In this document: positions 17,466 to 25,504 of the stretch, piece by piece
Layout: every line of letters begins with the position of its first letter
Numbering within the stretch: the stretch's first letter is position 1
Assembly (NCBI RefSeq): GCF_003052585.1
Contig: NZ_QASN01000021.1
Span: 310,001 to 374,000, forward strand
Length of the DNA: 64,000 nt
Source of the DNA: Pseudomonas mangrovi
GTDB taxonomy: Bacteria > Pseudomonadota > Gammaproteobacteria > Pseudomonadales > Pseudomonadaceae
Direction of reading: 5' to 3'
Translations under genes and position numbers: made by a program
The notes under the pieces: model-generated
Told to the model about the DNA's origin: nothing
The model's input: only the letters and a program-made list of their open reading frames with translations
Databases searched by the model: none

Positions 17466-19751
17466 TTACAGCGACGAGTACTTGACCCGCAGACGCTGGC
17501 GAATCATTTCCGCCAGCGTGTTCATCACGAAGGTGAACATCAGCAGCACCATCGCGGCGAGGAAGAGCACGCGGTAATGGGTGCCACCGACCTCGGACTC
17601 GGGCATCTCCACCGCGACGTTGGCCGCCAGGGTGCGCATGCCCTCGAAGATGTTGGCATCCATGATCGGCGTATTGCCGGTGGCCATCAGTACGATCATG
17701 GTCTCGCCGACCGCGCGGCCCATGCCAATCATCAGCGCCGAGAAGATGCCCGGGCTGGCCGTGAGGATCACCACGCGGGTCAGGGTCTGCCAGGGCGTGG
17801 CGCCCAGCGCCAGCGAGCCGAAGGTCAGGCTTTTGGGCACGCTGAACACCGCATCCTCGGCGATCGAATAGATGTTCGGGATTACCGCGAAGCCCATCGC
17901 CAGGCCGACCACCAGGGCATTGCGCTGGTCGAAGGGAATGCCCATGTCGTTGGTCAGCCACTCGCGCATGTTGCCGTCGAACAGCCAGTTCTCCAGGTGG
18001 CCGCTGATGGCGAAGGAGAACCAGCCGACCGCCAGCACTACCGGAATCAGCAGCGCTGCTTCCCAGCCGTCGGCCACCCCATGGCGCAGACGCTCGGGCA
18101 GTCGAGTCCAGAGGAAGCCGGCAAGCAGAATGCCGACCGGCGTCAGCAGCAGCAGGCTGAATATCCCGGGCAGGTGGTTCTCCAGGAAGGGCGCAAGGAA
18201 CAGGCCGGCGAAGAAACCGAGGATCACCGTCGGCAGCGCTTCCATCAACTCGATTACCGGTTTGACCTTGCTACGCATGCGCGGCGCCATGAAATAGGCG
18301 GTGTAGATGGCCGCGGCAATCGCCAGCGGCGCCGCCAGCAGCATGGCGTAGAACGCGGCCTTGAGCGTACCGAAGGCCAGCGGCGAGAGGCTCAGCTTGG
18401 GCTCGAAGTCGGTGTTGGCCGAGGTCGACTGCCAGACGTGGTCGGCTTCCGGATAGCTCTCGTACCAGACCTTGCCCCAGAGCGCGCTCCAGGAAATTTC
18501 CGGGTGCGGGTTGTCCAGCACCAGACGCTGCAGGCTGCCGTCGTGCTCGATCAGCACCCGGCTGGCGCGCGGCGAAAGGGTCGCCAGGGCAGCGCCTTCA
18601 ACCACCTTCTCGGTCAGCAGGGTGCGATGTGCGGTGCTGTGGAAGACGCCCAGCTCGCCCTGCTCGTTGAGCGCGATGAAGCCCTTGCGACGCTCTTCGG
18701 GAATGATCTGGGTGATGGCGCTGGTACCCAGGCTGAAGGCGCGTACCGGCTGGAAGGTCGATTTGCCGTCGCCATCGCGGACCATGAACCACTGGCGAAT
18801 GCCGCCCTCGGCGTCGCCGACCATGATCGAGATGCCACCCAGCAGACTGGTCGCGGCAGTGACCCTGTTGCCGGCGTCCTTGAGCAGCGGATAGCGCCCG
18901 TTGAGGCTGCGCTTGCGCAGGTCGAAAACATCCGCAGTGGATTCGCCGTTGATCACATAGAGCCAGAGCTGGCGTGGGTCCAGCAGCAGATCCTGGATCG
19001 GATCGGCGATCTGCGGCAGCTCGATACGATCCTGGCCGAGGCTGACCTCGCCGGTGAACAGGTTCTCTTCGCGGCTGATGCTGACCAGATTCAGCTGGCT
19101 GCCGCTGGAGCCGGCAAGCATCAAGGTGCCGCTGTTCAGATTGACCGCAACCTTCTCGATCGGACGGCCCTGCGGATCGAGCTCGATCGGCTGCTCACCG
19201 AAGGGGAAGTCGATCTGCGGCGCGATCTGGCGCACGTTGTCCGGGTAGGTAATGCGGTAGTTGTGCTGCAGCACCAGCGCGCGGCCGTCGGACAGCCCGA
19301 GCGCCATGCGCCGCGAGCCCGGCTGGTCATGCCCCACCGAAACCAGGCTGCTGCCAGCCGGCAGCGGCAGTTGCTGGGAGCTCAGCAGCTCGCCGGTCTT
19401 GACCTCGAAGAACTGCACCTGACCACTGACGTCCAGGCGCATCGCGATCTGATTCTGCTCCTCCATCGCCAGCACCAGCGGCGCCTGCGCCTCGGCCAGC
19501 CACGCGGGGCTCTGCGCCGGACGGACTTCCAGGTCGGCACCCTGGAACATGGGTGCGACCACCTGGGCCAGATAGAAGAAGATCAGCGTGATGGCCACCA
19601 GTACGGTGAGCCCGCCGATGGAGACAAACCAGCCGGCCAGGCGATCCTTGAGCCCGCGAATGCGCCGCTTGCGTCGCAGGGCGGGGGTATTGAAGTCCAG
19701 ACCGAACGGCGCCTGCTTGGCGCCCAAAGTGTCCTTTGCCAAATCGTTCAT
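17466..19751 (-). CDS. pstC: Phosphate ABC transporter permease PstC with beta-propeller-like insert
   Basis: Second membrane subunit, 761 residues compared with about 320 in E. coli. Helix 1 is near residues 40-68. Residues about 75-440 form an extra periplasmic domain of repeated strand units (VSGQVQFFEVKTGELLS, SDGRALVLQHNYRITYP, GESTADVFDLRKRSL, EQGELGVFHSTAHRTLL) that reads like a six- or seven-blade WD40-type propeller. The normal permease core follows (LAFGTLKAAFYAMLLAAPLAI, PTVILGFFAGLFLAPFL, EAA loop SLALGATPWQTLTRVVILT, GRAVGETMIVLM). Located 194 bp downstream of pstS. Confidence 0.92.
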   Translation of the reverse strand: MNDLAKDTLGAKQAPFGLDFNTPALRRKRRIRGLKDRLAGWFVSIGGLTVLVAITLIFFYLAQVVAPMFQGADLEVRPAQSPAWLAEAQAPLVLAMEEQNQIAMRLDVSGQVQFFEVKTGELLSSQQLPLPAGSSLVSVGHDQPGSRRMALGLSDGRALVLQHNYRITYPDNVRQIAPQIDFPFGEQPIELDPQGRPIEKVAVNLNSGTLMLAGSSGSQLNLVSISREENLFTGEVSLGQDRIELPQIADPIQDLLLDPRQLWLYVINGESTADVFDLRKRSLNGRYPLLKDAGNRVTAATSLLGGISIMVGDAEGGIRQWFMVRDGDGKSTFQPVRAFSLGTSAITQIIPEERRKGFIALNEQGELGVFHSTAHRTLLTEKVVEGAALATLSPRASRVLIEHDGSLQRLVLDNPHPEISWSALWGKVWYESYPEADHVWQSTSANTDFEPKLSLSPLAFGTLKAAFYAMLLAAPLAIAAAIYTAYFMAPRMRSKVKPVIELMEALPTVILGFFAGLFLAPFLENHLPGIFSLLLLTPVGILLAGFLWTRLPERLRHGVADGWEAALLIPVVLAVGWFSFAISGHLENWLFDGNMREWLTNDMGIPFDQRNALVVGLAMGFAVIPNIYSIAEDAVFSVPKSLTFGSLALGATPWQTLTRVVILTASPGIFSALMIGMGRAVGETMIVLMATGNTPIMDANIFEGMRTLAANVAVEMPESEVGGTHYRVLFLAAMVLLMFTFVMNTLAEMIRQRLRVKYSSL

Positions 19752-19853
19752 GCGAGGAATCTCTGCGCGTACTGAGATGCAGCCGGAGGTCTGCCCAGGG
19801 CCGCCAATCTAACCAGCTTGTGTGACAGAAAGATTACGGCGACCAGGCGCGAG

Positions 19854-19887
19854 CGAGCCCGCGAATCCAGGAGGAAACGCGGGCTCG
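19854..19887 (-). terminator. Stem-loop between pstS and pstC
   Basis: CGAGCCCGCG and CGCGGGCTCG form a perfect 10-bp stem with a 14-nt loop, 58 bp after the pstS stop. There is no T run. In similar operons such stems protect the abundant binding-protein message and lower read-through to permease genes; that role is inferred here. Confidence 0.55.
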
Positions 19888-19945
19888 TGAAGGCGCCTAG
19901 ATCCATGGCACCCAGGCATCCATGCCTGTCTCGGGAGTGGGTCGG

Positions 19946-20914
19946 TTACAGACCCAGATCCTTCATCGCTTTCTCGGCAACCTTGGCCGGCAGCGGGATG
20001 TAGCCGTCTTTCATGACCACTTCCTGACCCTGCTTGGACAGCATCAGCTTGACGAACTCGGCATCCAGCGGCGACAGCGGCTGGTTCGGCGCCTTGTTCA
20101 CGTAGACATAGAAGAAGCGCGACAGCGGGAACTTGCCAGCCAGGGCATTTTCTTCGTTGGCTTCGAAAGCCTCGCCACCCTTCTTCGACAGCGGAACAGC
20201 GCGCACGCTGGAAGTCCGATAGCCGATGCCCGAGTAGCCAATGGCGTTCAGGGTGCTGGAGATCGACTGCACGACCGAAGCGGAACCCGGCTGCTCGTTG
20301 ACGTTGGATTTGAAGTCACCCTTGCACAGGGCTTCTTCCTTGAAGTAGCCATAGGTGCCGGATACCGAGTTGCGGCCGAACAGCTGCATCGGCTTGCTGG
20401 CCCACTCGCCGGTCAGACCGACGTCGCCCCAGGTCTTGATGTCCTTGTCGCCACCGCACAGACGGGTGCTGGAGAAGATCGCATCGACCTGCTCGATGGA
20501 CAGCGACTTGATCGGGTTGTCCTTGTGCACGAACACCGCGAGGGCGTCGATGGCAACAGGAACGGCAGTCGGCTTGTAGCCGTACTTCTCTTCGAAAGCC
20601 TGGATTTCGCTGTCCTTCATCGGACGGCTCATCGGGCCCATGTTGGCAGTGCCCTCGGTCATCGCGGGCGGGGCGGTGGAGGAGCCGGCTGCCTGGATCT
20701 GGATGTTGACGTTCGGATAGTTCTTCTTGAACTCCTCGGCCCACAGGGTCATCAGGTTGGCCAGGGAATCGGAACCAACGCTGGACAGGTTGCCGGATAC
20801 ACCGGAGGTCTTCTCATAGGTCGGCAGAGCCGGGTCGACGGCAGCGAAGGCAGTTGCAGTGCCTACGCCAGCGGCGGCGAAAGTCAGGGCCGCCATCAAA
20901 CGCTTGAGTTTCAT
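19946..20914 (-). CDS. pstS: Phosphate-binding protein PstS
   Basis: Periplasmic receptor that hands phosphate to PstCA. The 322-residue precursor has a signal peptide (MKLKRLMAALTFAAAGVGTATAFA). Phosphate-site segments are visible: VSGNLSSVGSDSLANLMTLWAEEF near residue 38, QAAGSSTAPPAMTEGTANMGPMSRPM near 80-105 and RNSVSGTYGYFKEEALCKGDF near 185. This TGTSxG variant is the Pseudomonas type, not the E. coli one. A Pho box lies about 70 bp upstream and the ribosome site TAGGAGCAAGGA precedes ATG 20914. First gene of the pst block. Confidence 0.96.
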   Translation of the reverse strand: MKLKRLMAALTFAAAGVGTATAFAAVDPALPTYEKTSGVSGNLSSVGSDSLANLMTLWAEEFKKNYPNVNIQIQAAGSSTAPPAMTEGTANMGPMSRPMKDSEIQAFEEKYGYKPTAVPVAIDALAVFVHKDNPIKSLSIEQVDAIFSSTRLCGGDKDIKTWGDVGLTGEWASKPMQLFGRNSVSGTYGYFKEEALCKGDFKSNVNEQPGSASVVQSISSTLNAIGYSGIGYRTSSVRAVPLSKKGGEAFEANEENALAGKFPLSRFFYVYVNKAPNQPLSPLDAEFVKLMLSKQGQEVVMKDGYIPLPAKVAEKAMKDLGL

Positions 20915-20983
20915 TCCTTGCTCCTAGCAGGTATGGGTGTTGGTAGAACGGGGCCAAGTATCTGCAGGCCGGATGAACACTCT

Positions 20984-21001
20984 ATGAAGTCAAGATGACA
21001 G
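20984..21001 (-). promoter_or_regulatory. Pho box upstream of pstS
   Basis: On the minus strand the sequence CTGTCATCTTGACTTCAT shows one perfect CTGTCAT half site and one degenerate half site at the right spacing. An upstream partial copy (GTCACGCAA) abuts it. Position, 70 bp before the pstS start, fits PhoB activation from the -35 region. Confidence 0.7.
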
Positions 21002-21142
21002 TTGCGTGACTGGTCAAACCTTGGTGCTTGCGACCATTTGGCTAGGGCAAGAGCCCTATCGCGGGCCTCTCAGACGGTTATAATCCCCGGCGCCGCATCC
21101 CGCGGAGCGCGCATAACAAGATCACAGCGCCGGAGCGCCAGC

Positions 21143-21544
21143 ATGAACGAACTCGAGCAGGACGATCCCATCCCCCAGGGCGATCTCGCCCTGCAGATCA
21201 CCGCGCTACCGCGCGAAACCAATGGCTTTGGCGACATTTTTGGCGGTTGGCTGGTTTCGCAGATGGATCTGGCCGGCACGGCCATGGCCAGCCGCATCGC
21301 AGGTGGCCGGGTTGCTACGGTCGCGATCGACAGGATGGCCTTTCTGGTTCCGGTCGCCGTCGGTGCGCAGTTGACCTTCTACACCCAGAGCCTGGAAATC
21401 GGCCGCAGCAGCATCAAGATGCTGGTCGAGGTGTGGAGCGACGATCCGCTCTCCAGCGAATGGCGCAAGGTCACCGAGGCGGTGTTCGTCTTCGTTGCCA
21501 TCGACGGCGCCGGGCGGACCCGTCCGGTGCCGGCACGCAAGTAG
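21143..21544 (+). CDS. Acyl-CoA thioesterase, YciA-like hotdog fold
   Basis: Hydrolyses acyl-CoA esters in the cytoplasm. The 133-residue protein has the hotdog signature RETNGFGDIFGGWLVSQMDLAGTAMASR, where the catalytic Asp lies in the FGG-W-x-x-S-Q-M-D helix, followed by strands VATVAIDRMAFLVPV and SIKMLVEVWSDD. ATG 21143 is chosen: it has GGAG at a fair distance and removes 47 non-homologous residues of the longer frame. Divergent from pstS, and closed by a strong hairpin shared with the next, convergent gene. Confidence 0.9.
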   Translation: MNELEQDDPIPQGDLALQITALPRETNGFGDIFGGWLVSQMDLAGTAMASRIAGGRVATVAIDRMAFLVPVAVGAQLTFYTQSLEIGRSSIKMLVEVWSDDPLSSEWRKVTEAVFVFVAIDGAGRTRPVPARK

Positions 21545-21600
21545 AAGGCCGCAAGCCCGCCGCCCCCGCACAGAAGCAGCTGATGCGGACATCGCGCCCC

Positions 21601-21640
21601 ATGAACAACGAAGCCCGCGCAAGCGGGCTTCGTTGTTCAT
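21601..21640. terminator. Perfect 18-bp stem bidirectional terminator
   Basis: ATGAACAACGAAGCCCGC (21601-21618) and its exact inverse (21623-21640) enclose a GCAA tetraloop. It lies 57 bp after the thioesterase stop (plus) and 20 bp after the TRAP binding-protein stop (minus), so it can terminate both. The core AAGCCCGC-GCAA-GCGGGCTT is a common Pseudomonas terminator; the A/T-rich outer arms act as the A/T tract in each direction. Confidence 0.85.
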
Positions 21641-21659
21641 GCATCACTGCGGCCCAGTC

Positions 21660-22754
21660 TCAGCCGCGGATGTTGTAGATGTCCTTCTCGTTGGCCTCGG
21701 CATATTCGTACAGCCGCTGCAGATAGGCCTTCTGCTGCGCCCAGACCTTGGCCGCCACCGGGTCGGCCGCAGCACTCGCCTCGACCACTTCGGCCGCCAC
21801 TTCCTTGAGCCGCGCCAGCACCGTATCGGGCAGCCGACGCACCTGCACGCCCTCGCCCTTGAGGGTTTCCAGGGCATCCATGTTGCGCGCGTTGTAGTCG
21901 TCGAGCATGTCGCCGTTCACATCGCGCGCGGCGGCGCGGACGATCGCCTGCAGGTCCGCCGGCAGGGTTTCCCAGGCCTTGATGTTGATGTCCAGCTCGA
22001 AGGTGACGTTGGGCTCCTGCCAGCCGGGGGTGTAGTAGTACTTGGCGGCCTTGTGCAGGCCCAGTGCCAGATCGTTGTACGGGCCGATCCACTCGGTAGC
22101 ATCGATCACCCCGGTCTGCAGCGCGGTAAAAATCTCACCGGCCGGCATGTTGACCACGGTGCCGCCCATCTTGGTCAGCACTTCGCCACCCAGGCCGGGG
22201 GTGCGCATCTTCAGGCCCTTGAAGTCGTCGACCGAGTTGATCTCCTTGTTGAACCAGCCGGCGGTCTGCACCCCGGTCGCACCACAGGCCATCGGCAGCA
22301 CGCCGAACGGCCGGTAGACCTCTTCCCACAATTCGAGGCCGCCGCCACGGTGCAGCCAGGTGTTCATTTCCTGGGCGTTCGGACCGAACGGCAGGGCGCA
22401 GAAGAACTGTGCGGCCGGCACCTTGCCCTTCCAGTAGTAGGGCGCGCCGTGGCCCATCTCCGCGGTACCGCGCGACACCGCATCGAACACTTCCAGCGCC
22501 GGCACCAGTTCGCCTGCGGCATAGACCTTGATCTTCAGGCGGCCATCGCTCATCTGCTCGACCAGCTTGGCAAAGCGCTCGGCGCCGATACCCACACCGG
22601 GAAAGTTCTTCGGCCAGGAGGTGACCATCTTCCAGTTGAAGCGCTCCTGGGAACGCTCGGCGCCACCGGCGGCAGGGGTTTCCTGCTTGCAGGCGGCCAG
22701 GGCGGTTGCAGCCAGGCCGACACCAGCGGCGGCGATGATCTGACGACGTTTCAT
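21660..22754 (-). CDS. TRAP transporter solute-binding protein (DctP family)
   Basis: Periplasmic receptor of a TRAP transporter that takes up an organic acid with sodium. The 364-residue precursor starts MKRRQIIAAAGVGLAATALAAC, a twin-arginine-like and lipobox-bearing export signal. DctP-family landmarks: MVTSWPKNFPGVGIGAERF, GTAEMGHGAPYYWKGK and GVIDATEWIGPYNDLALGLHKAAKYYYTPGW. The last segment is typical of the TakP/keto-acid and related subgroup, so the ligand may be a 2-oxo acid or a metal salt of an organic acid; that is inference. ATG 22754 has AAGGAG 8 bp upstream. Divergent from its permease genes, which is unusual. Confidence 0.88.
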   Translation of the reverse strand: MKRRQIIAAAGVGLAATALAACKQETPAAGGAERSQERFNWKMVTSWPKNFPGVGIGAERFAKLVEQMSDGRLKIKVYAAGELVPALEVFDAVSRGTAEMGHGAPYYWKGKVPAAQFFCALPFGPNAQEMNTWLHRGGGLELWEEVYRPFGVLPMACGATGVQTAGWFNKEINSVDDFKGLKMRTPGLGGEVLTKMGGTVVNMPAGEIFTALQTGVIDATEWIGPYNDLALGLHKAAKYYYTPGWQEPNVTFELDINIKAWETLPADLQAIVRAAARDVNGDMLDDYNARNMDALETLKGEGVQVRRLPDTVLARLKEVAAEVVEASAAADPVAAKVWAQQKAYLQRLYEYAEANEKDIYNIRG

Positions 22755-22927
22755 GGTGGATCTCCTTGTTCTTGTTCTGGTCGGGGCTGGCGTCGGAGTG
22801 CCAAAGCCGGCTGCGGGTTCCCCTGCCGGCCACGCAAGGCCTCGGATGCCAGGCGAATCGATGCGGCGAAACCCTGAGAGAGTAGATCGCGACGAGCGCA
22901 ACGCCCACCGCCTACGACCAATGTCGG

Positions 22928-22941
22928 GGGTCGCGCGACCC
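22928..22941. promoter_or_regulatory. Palindrome in the divergent TRAP promoter region
   Basis: GGGTCGCGCGACCC is a perfect 14-bp palindrome about 92 bp before dctQ and 174 bp before the binding-protein gene, between divergent genes. A possible -10 TAGAAT for dctQ lies at 22983-22988. An operator is plausible, but no regulator is encoded nearby. Confidence 0.35.
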
Positions 22942-23032
22942 GATAGCCGCCGTCGCGCCTCGACGGGCCTGAACGCAGAACCTAGAATCCCCGCCAGCCG
23001 GCTTGCCGTCATAACTACAAAAGGATCCGCCC

Positions 23033-23584
23033 ATGCCCGCGCGCCTTCCATTTCTGCTCGGCCTTGCCCGGCTGATCGATGCCGGCAACGGCCTGCTCGG
23101 CCGCGCCTGCGCCTGGCTCACCCTGTTCCTGGTCTTCGCCACCGCCGCCGTGGTGGTCCTGCGCTATGGCTTCGGCATCGGCGCCACCGCATTGCAGGAA
23201 GCGGTGATGTACGCTCACGCACTGATCTTCATGGGCGCCGCCGCCTGGACCCTGCAGCGCAACGGCCATGTCCGGGTGGACATTTTCTATCAGCGCTTCC
23301 CGGTCCGGCGCCAGGCGCTGGTCGAGCTGCTCGGCAACCTGCTGTTCCTGCTGCCGGTGTGCCTGTTCCTCGGCTGGAACAGCTGGGACTATGTGGCCAA
23401 CTCCTGGTCGACCTTCGAAGGCTCCAACGAGTCCGGCGGGCTCAAGTTCGTCTACCTGCAGAAGAGCATCATCCTGCTACTGGTGGTCAGCCTGATCCTG
23501 CAGAGCCTGGCCGAGATCATCCGCTACAGCTACCGCCTGGCCGGCCACGAAGCAGCCCGCGAGCAGGAGGTGCAGCATGGCTGA
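23033..23584 (+). CDS. dctQ: TRAP transporter small permease subunit DctQ
   Basis: Small four-helix membrane subunit, 183 residues, of the TRAP transporter. Hydrophobic segments at about 23-48, 57-76, 94-115 and 145-165; the family pattern RYGFGIGATALQEAVMYAHALIFMGAAAWTL around residue 45 and the H-V-R-V-D-I-F motif after helix 2 are present. ATG 23033 follows AAAAGGATCC, a good ribosome site. The gene overlaps dctM by 8 bp, so the two are translationally coupled. Confidence 0.9.
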   Translation: MPARLPFLLGLARLIDAGNGLLGRACAWLTLFLVFATAAVVVLRYGFGIGATALQEAVMYAHALIFMGAAAWTLQRNGHVRVDIFYQRFPVRRQALVELLGNLLFLLPVCLFLGWNSWDYVANSWSTFEGSNESGGLKFVYLQKSIILLLVVSLILQSLAEIIRYSYRLAGHEAAREQEVQHG

Positions 23585-24950
23585 ATTCATGGCGATCCTG
23601 CTGTTCATCAGCATCTGCCTGGCGCTGATGGCGGGCTACCCGGTGGCCTTTACTCTCGGCGGCATGGCGCTGCTGTTTGCCGGCTTCGGCGTGCTCACCG
23701 GCACCTTCGACGCCAGCTACCTCAGCGCCCTGCCCAATCGGCTGTTCGGCATCATGAACAACCAGACCATGCTGGCGGTGCCGCTGTTCGTGTTCATGGG
23801 CGTGATGCTGGAGAAATCCCGCGTCGCCGAAGACCTGCTGGAATCCATGTCGCGCCTGTTCGGCACCCTGCGCGGTGGTCTGGCGATCTCGGTCTGCGTG
23901 GTCGGCGCGCTGCTCGCCGCCAGCACCGGCATCGTCGGCGCCACGGTGGTGACCATGGGTCTGCTGGCGCTGCCAACCATGCTCAAGCGCGGCTACGACC
24001 CGGCGGTGGCCACCGGCACCCTGGCTGCCACCGGCACCCTGGGGCAGATCATTCCGCCGTCGATCATCCTGGTCCTGCTCGGCGACGTCATGTCCAGCGC
24101 CTACCAGCAGGCGCAGCTGAAGATGGGCATCTTCTCGCCGAAGACCGTCTCGGTGGGCGACCTGTTCGTCGGCGCGCTGATCCCCGGGCTGATCCTGGTC
24201 GGCCTTTACATCGCCTACCTGATCGGCGTCGCCGTGCTGCAGCCGAAGAAACTGCCGGCGCTACCGCAGGAAGCGCTCGGCCCGATCGAATGGGGCAAGC
24301 TGTTCGGCTCGCTGATTCCGCCGCTGCTGCTTATCGCAGCGGTGCTCGGCTCGATCCTCACCGGCTACGCAACCCCCACCGAAGCCGCCGCCATTGGCGC
24401 CCTCGGTGCCATGCTGCTGGCCCTGTGGAAACGCCAGCTCAACCTTGCCCAGCTCAAGAGCGTGGCCTACGGCACTACCGAAATCACCTCGATGGTATTC
24501 CTGATTCTGATCGGTGCCTCGCTGTTCTCCCTGGTGTTCCGCGGCTTCGGCGGCGAGGTACTGATCGAGGATGCCTTCGCGCAGATGCCTGGCGGCGTCA
24601 TGGGCGCCTTCTTCGTGGTGATGGCGGTGATCTTCCTGCTCGGCTTCATCCTCGACTTCATCGAGATCACCTTCGTCGTGGTACCCATCGTCGGCCCGGT
24701 GCTGTTGGCGATGGGGCTCGATCCGGTGTGGCTGGGGGTGATGATCGCGCTGAACCTGCAAACCTCCTTCCTCACCCCGCCGTTCGGCTTCTCGCTGTTC
24801 TACCTGCGCGGTGTCACACCTCGCTCGATCCCGACCGCGACCATCTACAAGGGTGTGCTGCCATTCATCGCCATCCAGCTGGCCATGCTGGTGATCGCCT
24901 ACATCTGGCCGCAGATCATCACCTGGCTGCCGCACAAGCTGTATGGCTGA
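23577..24950 (+). CDS. dctM: TRAP transporter large permease subunit DctM
   Basis: Main transport subunit, 457 residues with about 12-13 membrane segments. Signature parts: MAGYPVAFTLGGMALLFAGFG, LPNRLFGIMNNQTMLAVPLFVFMGVMLE, a glycine-rich SGxxxA-like AASTGIVGATVVTMGLLALP stretch, TGTLAATGTLGQIIPPSIILVLLG and FIEITFVVVPIVGPVL. This long DctM variant with an inserted PKTVSVGDLFVGALIPG segment goes with DctP proteins of the keto-acid subgroup. It starts inside the last codons of dctQ. Confidence 0.93.
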   Translation: MAEFMAILLFISICLALMAGYPVAFTLGGMALLFAGFGVLTGTFDASYLSALPNRLFGIMNNQTMLAVPLFVFMGVMLEKSRVAEDLLESMSRLFGTLRGGLAISVCVVGALLAASTGIVGATVVTMGLLALPTMLKRGYDPAVATGTLAATGTLGQIIPPSIILVLLGDVMSSAYQQAQLKMGIFSPKTVSVGDLFVGALIPGLILVGLYIAYLIGVAVLQPKKLPALPQEALGPIEWGKLFGSLIPPLLLIAAVLGSILTGYATPTEAAAIGALGAMLLALWKRQLNLAQLKSVAYGTTEITSMVFLILIGASLFSLVFRGFGGEVLIEDAFAQMPGGVMGAFFVVMAVIFLLGFILDFIEITFVVVPIVGPVLLAMGLDPVWLGVMIALNLQTSFLTPPFGFSLFYLRGVTPRSIPTATIYKGVLPFIAIQLAMLVIAYIWPQIITWLPHKLYG

Positions 24951-24989
24951 GTGGCGACTGCGCCGGGTTTCTCGCAAGAGGGATGAGAG

Positions 24990-25430
24990 ATGGAACTCCC
25001 GCTGCTGATCAAGCTGGGCGTGCTGGTAATGACTGCGGTCGCGGCCTGGGAATTGCGCGACAGACTGAAGAATCGCGACCGCAAGATCGACGCGCGGATC
25101 AGCGATGCCGTCCTGAAATCCGCGCTGGTAATCCAGGGCCCGGACGGCCCGATCAGGTATGCAGCCACCCTGGAAAACCGCAACCAAGGCTACGAGTTGG
25201 CCATTTCCACGGATGCATCCGGCGGTGATCCGCTTGTGACGAGGGAAACCTTCAGCAGCAAAAACGAAGTCGACATGTATCTGCGCGAAAACACCCGTTT
25301 TCGCCTGGGTGATTTCGTGCGGCACGCGCAGTGCGGCAAGCGTAGTGCAGCAAACACGGGCTCCCGATTGGTGGATGGCTTCGGCCATCCACCCTACGAA
25401 GGCAGCACGCCTACGGAGCAGCTTGCGTAG
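24990..25430 (+). CDS. Small hypothetical protein; C terminus encoded by repeat DNA
   Basis: Unknown. The 146-residue product starts with a hydrophobic helix (LLIKLGVLVMTAVAAWELR) and a charged region (DRLKNRDRKIDARISDAVLK), followed by a strand-rich part (YAATLENRNQGYELAIST, TFSSKNEVDMYLREN). The last 30 or so residues are read through the GGTGGA...TCCACC repeat at 25370-25463 and are probably not ancestral: the likely native end is near residue 112-120. Ribosome site AAGAGGGATGAGAG precedes ATG 24990. Convergent with the aspartokinase gene. Confidence 0.6.
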   Translation: MELPLLIKLGVLVMTAVAAWELRDRLKNRDRKIDARISDAVLKSALVIQGPDGPIRYAATLENRNQGYELAISTDASGGDPLVTRETFSSKNEVDMYLRENTRFRLGDFVRHAQCGKRSAANTGSRLVDGFGHPPYEGSTPTEQLA

Positions 25431-25463
25431 GGTGGACAACGGCGCAGCCTTGTCCACCAACTA
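25370..25463. repeat. Two copies of a GGTGGA...TCCACC inverted repeat
   Basis: Copy 1: GGTGGATGG (25370-25378) and CCATCCACC (25385-25393) followed by CTACG. Copy 2: CGTAGGGTGGACAA (from 25426) paired with TTGTCCACC (25450-25458). The two face each other with the CTACG/CGTAG ends inward. The same family recurs at 45120-45320 and 58649-58681. Confidence 0.8.
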
Positions 25464-25504
25464 CCCCGGTTCCCTTCTCTCGGTAACTCGCCCAGCCCTG
25501 ACGG

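Noticed and set aside
17577..19775. 732-codon frame opposite pstC
   Set aside because: Composition is His/Arg/Gln rich as expected from an antisense shadow of a GC-rich gene; pstC is well supported.
19801..19850. Pho box before pstC
   Set aside because: Only one half site (CTGTCACAC on the minus strand); the other half does not match, and pstC is served by the pstS promoter.
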